Assembly: GCF_039522365.1 (NCBI RefSeq)
Contig: NZ_BAAADJ010000062.1
Span: 1 to 64,000, forward strand
DNA from: Bacillus carboniphilus
Lineage (GTDB): Bacteria; Bacillota; Bacilli; Bacillales; JC228
Reading direction: 5' to 3'
Length of the DNA stretch: 64,000 nt
Below are positions 7,182 to 16,856 of the stretch, in pieces. A model generated the notes under the pieces. It saw only the letters and a program-made list of their open reading frames with translations. It was not told the DNA's origin and did no database searches. The position numbers and the translations under genes were made by a program. Numbering within the stretch: the stretch's first letter is position 1; each line of letters opens with the position of its first letter.

Positions 7182-9101
7182 TTACCCACTCCGCTCATCC
7201 TCCGACCGAACCAATTTCTTATGAGCCTCGACCTGATCCAAATATCTAGTAAACTCAGATTCTCCCGAATAGGACAAACATAAGAATTCCTTTGCTCTTG
7301 TCATCCCAATATATAGCAGTGATGCTTCACGCTCTTTATCCTCTTCTAAAGCAAATGGCATGTTGTCGATGTTAACGATAAAGACAGCCTGGAAGTCCAG
7401 ACCTTTACTACTATCAATAGTGCTGATTTTAACTCTATTATCATCTTTTTCAAAAGCCCTTTTGGTTTCACTGTTTTCTGTTAACCAATAATACCCGATC
7501 CCATCTTGTTCTAGAGATCGTCTTAATACAGATATATAATCCATTTTATAGGTCTTTTTAACACGATAAAGAATCAGGATTTCTGAGAGAGGAACCTTTT
7601 TCTCTTCGTGCAACTTTTTAATTTGACGTGCCACAAATTTTGCTTCATGGAAGAAGTTGTCTGTCTTAATTATCGCTGGCTCTGCCCCTTTTCTTCTTGT
7701 ACTTTGTGGGGCGATAATCTCACCTTCATGTTCTTTACTTACTACTTTATTTTTTAGTTTTGATTTATTTTGGTAAAATTCCCAAGCAAACTTAACAATC
7801 TGAGCGGTATTGCGATAGTTAATACTCAGAACCTTCGATCTCCCTTGAAAACTAAGCCCTGTATCTTGAACATAGCTGCGCTTCCGTTTATAAATAGTTT
7901 GAGCCCGGTCCTCTACTAATAATAGAGACTTGGTATCTGGGTTAAGTAAGTTGCTCACTAGTTGGAACCAATCTCCCTCAAAGTCTTGGCCCTCATCAAT
8001 GAGAACAGCATCATACATAGGTAAAATGGCTTCACCCTTTTCAAGCTTCTCAATAATAGTAGGAATATCTCTTTCCTGTATGTTAAGATCATTTTTTAGC
8101 CAAGCATGAAAATTCCGAACTTTTATGTTATGAGGATTGGATTGGATAACCTCTTCGCCAGAAGTAAAATCAAAATCAAAGAGACTATCTGGTTCCTTCA
8201 TCATGTGATGAATCATCTGCTCAATACTTCTAGCTAGTGATATGTTGTAACAGAGAATTAAAATGTTCCAATCAGGATGCTCTTTTGCTAACAACTTAGC
8301 TCTACTTGCAAGAATCAACGTTTTCCCGCTTCCTGCTACACCACGAATTAGTCGATTTTGACTACCAATTTGTTTAGCAAGATTCTCTTGATGTAAATCC
8401 ATAGCCTTAATATCATGAAGAGACAACAATAATTGGTCTTGATAAGGAACCGGTTGTTTAAATTCCGCACTTATTCGAACCTCTGGAAACAAATGATATC
8501 GAATGGCGTCCATATCTTCCTTCATAAGAGGCTCTCTTAATCTGTAAGGAACAACAAACATATTCATTATTTTCTCAACTAAATTCTCCTCAGAAAATGC
8601 TTCCTTTTCAGGATCAATTTCATCCCTTGTTAAACATAAAGATGGTTCAATGACCGAATATAGACCCTCTTCAATAAAATCCTTTTGATATAATCTAGTA
8701 AAAACTGCTCCGAACCCATAAGGGAATTTTAACTGGAACTGATATTTCCCTTCCAATTGAACTAAGCTTCGATCCTTCTTTAATGCATCCACAATATGAA
8801 ACGTGTAATCTCGTGCTTGCTTAATAGGACTCTTGGTTTTAGTCTGTTCACCTGAAGACGTTACTAAGGTCCATTCGTCTTGATTTAATTGAAACAGTGT
8901 ATTTTTTGTGTAGTCTTTCACTTCTAAAACTACTAAACCAAGATCCGGCCCAATAATAACAAAATCAGGACGTTTTCCATGTATATTAGGTTCATAGTAA
9001 ACTATGTAATCATCAGGTAAATATGTTTTTAACGTTCTGAAAAGCAACCTTTCTCCAGCCGTTGCTGTAGACCGTATACTTTCGGGAACTGTAAAAGCCA
9101 A
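7182..9101 (-). CDS. NERD-domain UvrD-like DNA helicase
   Basis: 639 residues. The N-terminal nuclease-related domain (NERD) shows a PD-(D/E)xK-like set: D46 in RPDFVII and E60-x-K62 in LEVKDY. A superfamily 1 helicase follows: Walker A GVAGSGKT (254-261), Walker B LIDEGQDF, LSINYRNT, and C-terminal motifs ISTIDSSKGLDF and LYIGMTRA. Such NERD-helicases are expected to process DNA and are common in defence islands and plasmids. TTG 9101 is preferred because GGAGTGG stands five bases upstream; GTG 9110 overlaps that site. First gene of the operon that ends with SBD-HNH. Confidence 0.88.
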   Translation of the reverse strand: MAFTVPESIRSTATAGERLLFRTLKTYLPDDYIVYYEPNIHGKRPDFVIIGPDLGLVVLEVKDYTKNTLFQLNQDEWTLVTSSGEQTKTKSPIKQARDYTFHIVDALKKDRSLVQLEGKYQFQLKFPYGFGAVFTRLYQKDFIEEGLYSVIEPSLCLTRDEIDPEKEAFSEENLVEKIMNMFVVPYRLREPLMKEDMDAIRYHLFPEVRISAEFKQPVPYQDQLLLSLHDIKAMDLHQENLAKQIGSQNRLIRGVAGSGKTLILASRAKLLAKEHPDWNILILCYNISLARSIEQMIHHMMKEPDSLFDFDFTSGEEVIQSNPHNIKVRNFHAWLKNDLNIQERDIPTIIEKLEKGEAILPMYDAVLIDEGQDFEGDWFQLVSNLLNPDTKSLLLVEDRAQTIYKRKRSYVQDTGLSFQGRSKVLSINYRNTAQIVKFAWEFYQNKSKLKNKVVSKEHEGEIIAPQSTRRKGAEPAIIKTDNFFHEAKFVARQIKKLHEEKKVPLSEILILYRVKKTYKMDYISVLRRSLEQDGIGYYWLTENSETKRAFEKDDNRVKISTIDSSKGLDFQAVFIVNIDNMPFALEEDKEREASLLYIGMTRAKEFLCLSYSGESEFTRYLDQVEAHKKLVRSEDERSG

Positions 9102-9280
9102 TACTACCACTCCGTGTTTTGACGTTTTTTTACATTATACTACAAAATATAGTTTTTATTTCATATTTTTACCAAGATGAAATTTAATACAATAAAAATA
9201 GGGAAATAGACAAGATATACTAGTAAGAAGAGACTATAGAAGTGTCTATAATTAGTTGGAATAAAAATTTTATAATATAG

Positions 9281-9303
9281 TTTTATTGTAATTAACAATA
9301 AAA
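9281..9303. promoter_or_regulatory. Perfect palindrome in divergent promoter region
   Basis: Nine-base arms TTTTATTGT and ACAATAAAA around AATTA. It lies in the 286-base region between the NERD-helicase start and the Nudix start. Operator-like, binding protein unknown. Confidence 0.5.
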
Positions 9304-9317
9304 AGTGTAATTATTGT

Positions 9318-9336
9318 TCACAATTAAACATTGTGA
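9318..9336. promoter_or_regulatory. Second operator-like palindrome upstream of the Nudix gene
   Basis: TCACAAT and ATTGTGA around TAAAC. The core ATTGT/ACAAT is shared with the palindrome at 9281-9303. It is 52 bases before the TTG start of the Nudix gene, a position suited to repression. Confidence 0.5.
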
Positions 9337-9387
9337 TATCCTTTTTTATACAATAATAGTCATCTATCAGTTCTTGGAGGGTAAACA

Positions 9388-9783
9388 TTGAAAAAAACAG
9401 TTAAGGTAGTAGCAGCAATAATAGAAAACGAACAAAATGAAATCCTTTGTGCTCTTAGATCACCCCAAATGGCTATCCCTAACATGTGGGAGTTTCCAGG
9501 TGGAAAAGTCGAATTAGGTGAAGATATTTACGGAGCGTTAAAAAGAGAAATTTACGAGGAAATGGAATGTAAGATTGAAACAAGTAACCTATTTCATGAT
9601 AATACCCATGAATATGAAACCTTTATTATCAATTTAATTTGCATTAAAGCAAAAATAATCGAAGGTAATCCTAGACTAAGTGAACACTCAAAAATAATCT
9701 GGATGAAGAGGGAAAACCTTAAATCGCTTGTATGGGCACCAGCAGATATTCCAGCAGTTGAAAAACTTATAAATGAAAAATAG
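9388..9783 (+). CDS. MutT-like Nudix pyrophosphohydrolase
   Basis: 131 residues from a TTG start with TTGGAGGG upstream. The Nudix box runs from about G38 (GGKVELGEDIYGALKREIYEE). PNMWEFPGGK and WAPADIP place it in the (deoxy)nucleoside triphosphate pyrophosphohydrolase group related to MutT. A paralogue lies at 18080-18478 with the same LCALRSP and WAPADIP signatures. It converges on the PLD-helicase gene with a shared palindrome that contains both stop codons. It may sanitise nucleotides or act with the helicase; the latter is inference from position. Confidence 0.87.
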   Translation: MKKTVKVVAAIIENEQNEILCALRSPQMAIPNMWEFPGGKVELGEDIYGALKREIYEEMECKIETSNLFHDNTHEYETFIINLICIKAKIIEGNPRLSEHSKIIWMKRENLKSLVWAPADIPAVEKLINEK

Positions 9784-9804
9784 TCTTCTCATATGAGAAG
9801 ACTA
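9781..9804. terminator. Perfect palindrome containing both convergent stop codons
   Basis: TAGTCTTCTCAT followed by its exact reverse complement, 24 bases with no mismatch. The first TAG is the Nudix stop (9781-9783) and the last three bases (9802-9804), read on the minus strand, are the TAG of the PLD-helicase. A T run follows on the plus strand. It is a shared bidirectional transcript end. Confidence 0.85.
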
Positions 9805-12612
9805 TACTTTTTTTACAAACTCAGTGTATATTCGCTGCGGCACTTCATGTTCTAATTCAAGTACTGTGGTAATAGGTTTTTCTCCATGGAATTCAACAGT
9901 ATTTCCCTTCCCAATATAAATATAAGGCTCTGTCTTCCCGTCAATTTCTTTATACTTTCTAATAAAAAGATGTAGACTAACCCCTCTTTCTTTGTTGTAT
10001 ATTATATTCTTACCTCTTTCGGAAGTTTGTGTTGTACTATTTTGAGATTGCCATTGGAAGTATTTTTGATCCAGAAACTTGTCTTGATAATTTATGCTTT
10101 CCTTAATGTCTTCTTCTTTGTGTAAATCAATATAAAGGAAATAATCCTTACCGTTAGCTAGTAAACCGGAACCCCTAAAGGATGAATGAATCTTCCTGTA
10201 GTTTGATAGCAACGCAGCATCTGCCATCAAGTATTGTTCGTAAAGTTTGAAATGAGGTATACCATAATAATCCTGTTTAAATTCTTTTTCATAACGAAAT
10301 ATTCCATATTGAATATGATCTTTTATATATTTTTTATATTCACTATTCTTAAGAATATTTGAAAAATCATCTGATTTAATCAATAATCCGTCTTGCAGCT
10401 CACATAATTGGAGCTTTCCTCTTTTTTGAACACTGTCATAATAAGATTGAGTGAGACATTCGAATGCGTGAATAATAGTGTCACTATCAACTTCTTTGAT
10501 GTACTTTAGAATCTCTCTTTTTGCTATGCTTTGTGAAATTTCCTTATGCTCCAGTAAGTATTTTAAGATAACAAATTCATGTATCCTTTTTAGCGGGAGT
10601 TTTCCTGAAATCTCCTTCAGTGCACCTTCAAATATTACATTACTTAATAAAGATAACAAGTTTTCATCCTTTTCCACTTTCCGCACAAATTGAAGATAAA
10701 TTTTTTCACGATCAATGAATTTAATTGGATCTGGTGCACCATCATATTTCAAATAATCAACCAAATAATATGGAACTTTTCCATTATTCATTTTTTTAAA
10801 CTCGTTGTACTCTTCTTTTAAGTATTTCATAGAATTGAAATTTTCTTTATCAATTTGCTGCAATATTCTCTCTTGTGAAATTTCGTCCATTTGTATATGA
10901 GTACTTCCAGGAATATTCGCAAATCCTGTTGCAATTGCAACCTTTAAGCTATCTTTATCGTAATATCTACTGCCATTTAATGCGATTGCTATTAAAAAGG
11001 TTTTGTTATGATTTCCAATAAAATCAAGAACGGTTAAAAAACTCTTTCCTTTATATTTTCTAAGTCCTCTTCCAAGTTGCTGTATGAACACAATTGGAGA
11101 GTTGGTAGGTCTTAACATCAGAACCGTGTTAACTGAAGGGATATCTACACCTTCATTAAATATATCAACAGTGAAAATAAACTGTAGATCATCTTTTTCG
11201 TCCTCTAATCTCTGGATAATTTGAGATCTATATTCAACAGAATCATCTCCTGTCAAACATATACTTTTGTATCCCCTACTGTTAAATTCTTCTGTCATGT
11301 ACCTCGCATGTTCTTTGCTTGCACAGAAGCCTAGACACTTTCTCTTATCACCATCATGTCCATAAAAGTTCATTTGTTCTATGATGAACTCAACTCTCTC
11401 ATGAACCTTTAGTCTTTTAGTTATTTCAGCGATATCATCTATATCCACATCACTCAAATCAACTTCATCTATATCTGTAATACCAAAATAATGGAAGGGA
11501 ATGATTAACTCATCATCTAATGCTTCATGTAAGCGGACCTCAATGGCAACATTGTTATCAAACAAATCAAATACACTTCTTCCATCACTACGTTCAGGAG
11601 TAGCTGTCATACCTAGTGTGAATTTAGGATTAAAGTAACATAAAACTGATTCGTAACTTGGACTCGTAGCATGATGTGCCTCATCAATTATAAGATAATC
11701 AAATTCATCTTGATCAAAATCCTTATAATATTTTGAAACTGTTTGAATTGTTGCGAATAAATAATCAGCATCTTTTTGTTTTACATTACCAGTAAAAAAT
11801 CCAAATGTTACTGGTTCATTTACAATCAATTTTTCAAATGTTTCTTTTGCCTTCTTTAATATCTCCTCTCTATGAACGATAAATAATAATTTTTTAGGTT
11901 TAAATTCTTTAACATCGAATGCAGACATATAAGTTTTTCCGGTTCCAGTAGCAGCAATTACAAGGGCTTTATTCTCCCCATAAGATCGCAGTCTTTCTAA
12001 ACTTTCAATAGCCCTCTTTTGCATTCTATTTGGAACAATATATTCTATATCTTCATAAATAACCTGAGGATATATATTTTTCCTAATTAAATTTTGGAGG
12101 AAACTTTCATACCTACTAATAAAACCCTGATCTGCTTTTGTACCAATATCCCAAATCTTTTGATACTCTTTTAAAACTTCTCTAACATATTCGTCTTCTT
12201 TTTTTGATACAACTTTTACATTCCATTCAACGTTACTTTTTAGAGCACTTTGAGTGATATTTGAGGATCCAATTATTATTTTGTAATATTCTCTATACTC
12301 AAAAATATAAGCTTTTGTATGAAATCCAATTTCTTTATCAGTTACAAACACTTTTAGATTTATATTTTCGAATTCTTTTATCTTTTTCAGAGACTTTGAG
12401 TCGGTGAAATTAAGATATGTTGACGTTAATATTTTTCCCTTTATTCCTATTTTCTCAGCCTCTTTAAATGTTTCTAACAATAGTTGTAATCCACTAAAAT
12501 TTATAAATGCCACACTAAAATAAAAGTGTTGGCATTCCTTTATAGATTTAATAAGTTCATTAAGCAAATTACCTTTTTCGGAGTTTACGATAAGTTTTTT
12601 ATCAGAAATCAC
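9802..12612 (-). CDS. PLD-domain DEAH helicase with DUF3427-type C-terminus
   Basis: 936 residues. The N-terminal phospholipase-D-like domain has one HKD-type motif (H98, K100, then IIIGSSNIT). A superfamily 2 helicase follows: ATGTGKT (221-227), DEAH (310-313), LGMTATPERSD, and motif VI QQLGRGLRKYKGK. The last 370 residues fit DUF3427, which usually accompanies this architecture. Such proteins resemble restriction-type helicase-nucleases and recur in defence islands. Codon use is very AT-rich. It converges on the Nudix gene with only the shared palindrome between. The nuclease activity is inferred from the HKD motif. Confidence 0.87.
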   Translation of the reverse strand: MISDKKLIVNSEKGNLLNELIKSIKECQHFYFSVAFINFSGLQLLLETFKEAEKIGIKGKILTSTYLNFTDSKSLKKIKEFENINLKVFVTDKEIGFHTKAYIFEYREYYKIIIGSSNITQSALKSNVEWNVKVVSKKEDEYVREVLKEYQKIWDIGTKADQGFISRYESFLQNLIRKNIYPQVIYEDIEYIVPNRMQKRAIESLERLRSYGENKALVIAATGTGKTYMSAFDVKEFKPKKLLFIVHREEILKKAKETFEKLIVNEPVTFGFFTGNVKQKDADYLFATIQTVSKYYKDFDQDEFDYLIIDEAHHATSPSYESVLCYFNPKFTLGMTATPERSDGRSVFDLFDNNVAIEVRLHEALDDELIIPFHYFGITDIDEVDLSDVDIDDIAEITKRLKVHERVEFIIEQMNFYGHDGDKRKCLGFCASKEHARYMTEEFNSRGYKSICLTGDDSVEYRSQIIQRLEDEKDDLQFIFTVDIFNEGVDIPSVNTVLMLRPTNSPIVFIQQLGRGLRKYKGKSFLTVLDFIGNHNKTFLIAIALNGSRYYDKDSLKVAIATGFANIPGSTHIQMDEISQERILQQIDKENFNSMKYLKEEYNEFKKMNNGKVPYYLVDYLKYDGAPDPIKFIDREKIYLQFVRKVEKDENLLSLLSNVIFEGALKEISGKLPLKRIHEFVILKYLLEHKEISQSIAKREILKYIKEVDSDTIIHAFECLTQSYYDSVQKRGKLQLCELQDGLLIKSDDFSNILKNSEYKKYIKDHIQYGIFRYEKEFKQDYYGIPHFKLYEQYLMADAALLSNYRKIHSSFRGSGLLANGKDYFLYIDLHKEEDIKESINYQDKFLDQKYFQWQSQNSTTQTSERGKNIIYNKERGVSLHLFIRKYKEIDGKTEPYIYIGKGNTVEFHGEKPITTVLELEHEVPQRIYTEFVKKV

Positions 12613-12693
12613 TTTGTTTACACCTACTTACTACTCACTTTGTTCTTTTTTCATTATACAATATTAACTATACTAAAAACTCCCAAATATCTA

Positions 12694-12722
12694 AAAAGCC
12701 TCCCCTTAAACCGGAAGGCTTA
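12694..12722 (-). terminator. Intrinsic terminator of the hydrolase gene
   Basis: Minus strand AGCCTTCC, a loop, GGAGGCT and TTTTT. About 35 bases after the hydrolase stop. Confidence 0.75.
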
Positions 12723-12756
12723 TTTCACACTATTCTACTGCCATAAAAAGTAATAT

Positions 12757-13533
12757 TCAATAGCTTGTTTGGACCACGAAGTCACGGATTAGGCTCGAAA
12801 GATCTTTAGGTGTTTCTAAAGGTAAGTGATGATAGCACCCTTCAACCTCATACAGCTGCCCACATGTGAGTCGAACAAGCTCTTTCGCACCTTCAGCTGG
12901 CATTACCTGACTTTCCTTCGCCCGAACAATCCAAGTATGACATTTAACCATTCTAGCCAACTCCAAAGCTTCAACATTCTCTATCCCCAGTGCCCGTCGA
13001 TCAAACCGCTCTCCCCATCGACCATCTTCCATTTCATAAAAGCACTCTTTAGCCACTTGTTCCACTACCTCCGTCGGGGCTGTATGCTTCGGTGGCAGTA
13101 ACCTATACTTGGCTACAGCTTCCTCCAGAGAGTCGTATACACGACCACTCTTTTGAGCCGCTTTATGTAAGCCTACCAACTCCTCTTCCGGCGAATCAAT
13201 TTTCATATCGGCTATTAGTAATGAGGAAGGTGGCCTGACTCCTCGACTAGCTACTTTGAGCCCGACGTAACCTCCCATTGAATGGCCAACGATTGAATAC
13301 GGACCTTCGAGTTTACTGGCCAATTCCTCTACGTCTTCTGCATAATCATCGAAACGGTAGCTATCTGCCCAAGGGCTTTGACCGTGTCCTCGAAAGTCTG
13401 GTGCTACCAAAAAGTAGTCCTTTTCAAGTTTGGGTGCCACCCACTCCCACCAGCCGCTGTGACATGCGAGGGCGTGCAGCAGGATTACTGTTGGCTTTTG
13501 AGGATCTCCCCATGTTCGGTAGTGCATATCCAT
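12757..13533 (-). CDS. Alpha/beta-fold hydrolase
   Basis: 258 residues. The nucleophile elbow GHSMGG places the catalytic serine at S85. The oxyanion region LLHALACHSGWW and the late His in YHHLPLETP complete the usual set. Family members cleave esters, lactones or similar bonds; the substrate is unknown. It is transcribed alone on the minus strand with its own terminator. Base composition looks somewhat richer in G+C than the neighbouring helicase. Confidence 0.85.
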   Translation of the reverse strand: MDMHYRTWGDPQKPTVILLHALACHSGWWEWVAPKLEKDYFLVAPDFRGHGQSPWADSYRFDDYAEDVEELASKLEGPYSIVGHSMGGYVGLKVASRGVRPPSSLLIADMKIDSPEEELVGLHKAAQKSGRVYDSLEEAVAKYRLLPPKHTAPTEVVEQVAKECFYEMEDGRWGERFDRRALGIENVEALELARMVKCHTWIVRAKESQVMPAEGAKELVRLTCGQLYEVEGCYHHLPLETPKDLSSLIRDFVVQTSY

Positions 13534-13942
13534 TTACTTGACCTCCATCGGATTGAGTTTTTTTCGTTCACTTTTCTTCAAATCTCATAGTATGTGTGCG
13601 TTTCATCGGTTAGAATGAAACCTTATAAACTTTTAAAATAGAGCTTTTGCAAATTCAATCCCATTGATGGGTAAGAGATTGCTTTCTTCAGCAAGCTTCA
13701 CACAATCGTCAGAGAACCTATCTGCTAAGGAAATTGAAATTTCTTGGATGATGCAGTTTGATAAGGAGTTGTCTGAATGTTGAACCATTTTGTATATTAT
13801 ATAGTGCTATTATACTATGAAACTTCTCAAAAATTTCCATACTCTTGCTGAACGCGAGATTTTCCGCAACAAAAAAAGACAGAGACCTTGTTACAATTTA
13901 GTGCAACAAGGAACCTGCCCCTCGGATTATACAATCTTTATT
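13534..13942. other. Intergenic region with decayed sequence
   Basis: Holds a 51-residue open frame without a ribosome site (13633-13788) and a degenerate GGGACA-like repeat (about 13873-13923: AGAGACCTTG and CAAGGAACCTGCCCC). Nothing else recognisable. Confidence 0.5.
13633..13788 (-). other. Possible coding remnant, 51 residues
   Basis: An open frame from ATG 13788 to TAA 13633 with protein-like composition (SLADRFSDDCVKLAEES). There is no Shine-Dalgarno sequence and no recognised family. More likely a fragment of a lost gene than an active gene. Confidence 0.3.
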
Positions 13943-16453
13943 TTATTCTCCTAATCCATAACTAATAAGGTTCGTGAAGATTCTATAAGCCCCTGGAACT
14001 TGATTTTCCATTTGTCTGTAGAAAACTAGGTTTGTATACAAATACGTACCCTCACCATATTCCGTTAACAAAACACCACTGTCAAACGGATCTTCTCCAG
14101 GGTCTGCCATGGATAAGAATGTCTCGTAATTGGAATCCCAATCCATCGGGAAGTAGAGTCCTCTCTCTTGAACCCAATGATCCCAATCATTGTCTGTTAT
14201 TACATTTGGATAATTGAAAAGGGCATGATCTGGTTGTGTTACTGTAACATCTGCTAATTCATCTGTTACACGCCATCTAATGGAAGGTGTTCCGATTTTG
14301 AGTCGATAAGGCGCTGTTGCATCCGTGTCCCAATTATCACCTGGTTTATGATATTGAACAACAAAGTGTCCGCCATTTTCAACATACTCTAGTAAGCGAT
14401 CATTATTTTGTACAAGGTCTTCTCTCGACAGATAGGCACGGATACCCGTTACGATCGTGTCATACTGAGTTAAATCAGCAGATGTTAAATCTTCCTCTGT
14501 TAACTTTGTTACATCAAAACCAGCATTCGCTAAATAATCTGCGACTTTATCAAAACCACTTTCAATATAGCCGATTTTAAGGTTATCTGGTTTTAACAGT
14601 TCAAAAGCAACGCCATTGATCACAGAAGGATATAGATAGTACATATCTTTAATGTGATCATATAAAATCTCTTGAACCGTTGTATTGAACGATTTTCCGT
14701 CTGCTGTAGCTACAGCTTCAATGACAAAGTCCCCTTCTTCAATATCATCCGGAGGAGTTATAGTAAAGGACACTTCTTTTTCCTCAAATCTTTCTGTAAA
14801 AGAAATCTCTGTTGCAGAAGGATTGCTTGACCAGCCTTCAGGAAGATTCAATGATACTGTTGCATTTTTTGCTCCTTCGAAATAGTTTTTCACTTTAACT
14901 TTTACAGGGATTTCATCTTGTACATCCGCTGTGTTTACGACTACATTTTGTGGGTCCATTGTTAGGCTTAATCCAGGTAAAACCGCTACTGTGTTATCGA
15001 GCTCTAGTACGGATTCCGTGGTATATCCGTTTTCCTTATAAGAAATTTTACTTTGAATAACTGGCTGACCATAAGGATCAAAGGATTCGCTGTCCTCAGG
15101 AACTTGAACCTCAAACGTAACAGTTTTAGAGTCTCCTGGTTGTAATTTCGTTACTTTCTTTACATCACTGTTTTCCCAATTATCCGGTAGTACGAGAGAT
15201 GCAGCAACATGGTGGATGCTCTTTTCACCATTATTCGTAATGGTCATCGTTACGGTAGATTTTTCACCACTCGTTAACACATTTGAATCAAGTGATGTAT
15301 TCACATCTAGACTTGATGCTACAAAACTTGCTTCTTTTAATTGTACTGCTTTCAGTTCGAGTTTATGGAATAAATCAACTTTAACTCCTTCACTTAATGG
15401 TGCTTTGTCTACCATTGCTTTTACTCTTTCAACGGCTTTTAATGAATCTTGAACTTCAGGAAGTATTTCACTTCTGTTTGGATAAAGTTCAACAATTTGA
15501 TCTAAACTCTTTTGAAGTTCGATTAATTGCTTTTGCAGACCCTTTTGTGGGACTAGTTCTGCCCACTCTGCAAAGTCATATGGTACGCCAGCGAATAGAT
15601 CTGGATTATTCGCGGATTCAATCGCATTTACTAATTCAAGTTGAACTTGTCTAGGTTCTGCCGGGATGTCTCTTCCCATCCCTTGACTCTTATGCATATA
15701 TCTTGATTCTTCACCGAGTTGTGGATACGTCATTTGATAGATTGGGTCATACATCCCAATTTCAATGGAGGTAATGTTGTCTGGGTTAGAGTCTGAAGCT
15801 GTAGGTAAATAGACCTTCTTAATTTCCCATGGTGTCAACCCTTCTTCTAACTGCTCTGGGAAAACAGTTGGGTCCGCTGCATCTTCAAATGCTTGTAGAG
15901 AAAGAATCGTGATGGCTCGATGATGCCCGTGTTGACTATCTACATTTCGGAAAGACGGCATGACAATATCCGGCTTGTACGTTCGAATGAAACGGATAAG
16001 CCGTTCGTATGTTACATCCTCTCCCCATTTTTCTAACGTCTCGTCAGGTGATTTCGAGAAACCAAAGTCATAGATGGCATCCGAAGTGAGTTCACTTAAA
16101 TGATAGGCTTTAACACCGGTAATTTTCGCTGCTTCAATCATTTCATTGGAGCGAATAATTCCAAGGCCATTTCCTAATTCCGTTCCAATTTCGTTTTGCC
16201 CACCCTCGCCTCGGTTTGCAATTAAACTAGCTGTTTTAACACCTAGGCCTCTTGAAAGATAGGCTAGAAAATCACTTCGTTCATCATCTGGATGAGCACC
16301 TGTATTTAGGAAAGTTACAGTTGTACTAAGAGGTTTTAATACATTCCAAAGTTCTACGTCTGGATTTTCTTTCGTTTCGGAAAACCCTTGTAGTGACGGG
16401 AAAAAAGTGACTAATAACAAGAGTGACAAACATACTTTTAACACCCTTTTCAT
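13943..16453 (-). CDS. Secreted PIG-L family deacetylase with NEW3-like and GATase-like domains
   Basis: 836 residues. A Sec signal peptide (about 1-24) is followed by a zinc-dependent GlcNAc-PI/LmbE-type deacetylase domain with AHPDDE (53-58) and HGHH near 175. The middle (about 390-610) contains two beta-sandwich segments of the NEW3 type (TSGEKSTVTMTITNNGEKS and a later copy). The C-terminal 230 residues resemble the glutamine-amidotransferase-like or ThuA-like fold (YDTIVTGIRAYL, ENGGHFVVQYHKPGDNW). Predicted to remove acetyl groups from amino sugars outside the cell; target unknown. It stands alone with about 400 bases of upstream sequence. Confidence 0.85.
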   Translation of the reverse strand: MKRVLKVCLSLLLLVTFFPSLQGFSETKENPDVELWNVLKPLSTTVTFLNTGAHPDDERSDFLAYLSRGLGVKTASLIANRGEGGQNEIGTELGNGLGIIRSNEMIEAAKITGVKAYHLSELTSDAIYDFGFSKSPDETLEKWGEDVTYERLIRFIRTYKPDIVMPSFRNVDSQHGHHRAITILSLQAFEDAADPTVFPEQLEEGLTPWEIKKVYLPTASDSNPDNITSIEIGMYDPIYQMTYPQLGEESRYMHKSQGMGRDIPAEPRQVQLELVNAIESANNPDLFAGVPYDFAEWAELVPQKGLQKQLIELQKSLDQIVELYPNRSEILPEVQDSLKAVERVKAMVDKAPLSEGVKVDLFHKLELKAVQLKEASFVASSLDVNTSLDSNVLTSGEKSTVTMTITNNGEKSIHHVAASLVLPDNWENSDVKKVTKLQPGDSKTVTFEVQVPEDSESFDPYGQPVIQSKISYKENGYTTESVLELDNTVAVLPGLSLTMDPQNVVVNTADVQDEIPVKVKVKNYFEGAKNATVSLNLPEGWSSNPSATEISFTERFEEKEVSFTITPPDDIEEGDFVIEAVATADGKSFNTTVQEILYDHIKDMYYLYPSVINGVAFELLKPDNLKIGYIESGFDKVADYLANAGFDVTKLTEEDLTSADLTQYDTIVTGIRAYLSREDLVQNNDRLLEYVENGGHFVVQYHKPGDNWDTDATAPYRLKIGTPSIRWRVTDELADVTVTQPDHALFNYPNVITDNDWDHWVQERGLYFPMDWDSNYETFLSMADPGEDPFDSGVLLTEYGEGTYLYTNLVFYRQMENQVPGAYRIFTNLISYGLGE

Positions 16454-16518
16454 TATGTAACCCCTTTCAATTTAGTTTTAAATGACAGAAATATTGGTAT
16501 CCTCCTTCCTACCTCGAT

Positions 16519-16541
16519 TAGTTAGTTTAGTTTACTAACTA
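16519..16541. promoter_or_regulatory. Operator-like inverted repeat upstream of PIG-L gene
   Basis: TAGTTAGT and ACTAACTA around a seven-base centre, about 66 bases upstream of the PIG-L start. A regulator site is plausible; the protein is unknown. Confidence 0.4.
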
Positions 16542-16786
16542 TCTAAATCATATCATTTTGTCAGAATATTTTAATATTTCTAAAGTACGATTTAAAATGT
16601 GAAGCTTTTGGACTGGTTTCAGTAAAAACGCAAAATGTTTGGTATGATTTTCCTATAAATCTCCCGTAAAAAAATGAAAAGACTTTTTTATAATTTGCAC
16701 AATAACCGTCACAATTCTACTATTTAATAGTTTTTACTAGTTCTGCATTTTTAGCCCTATTCCCAATAAACTTAACAAACAAAAAA

Positions 16787-16812
16787 GGAGGCTTTCTTAT
16801 AGAGGCCTCCTA
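16787..16812 (-). terminator. Intrinsic terminator of the FAH gene
   Basis: AGGAGGC and GCCTCCT arms with a T run on the minus strand, about 45 bases after the stop at 16857. Confidence 0.8.
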
Positions 16813-16856
16813 TCTTTATATAAAATAACTGTTTAAAAAAAGTTGTTTCCTAAATT

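Larger units (their letters stand above)
16454..16856. other. Intergenic region, 403 bp
   Basis: Upstream region of the PIG-L gene with an operator-like inverted repeat (16519-16541) and, at the other end, the terminator of the FAH gene (16787-16812). No further gene is seen. Confidence 0.5.
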
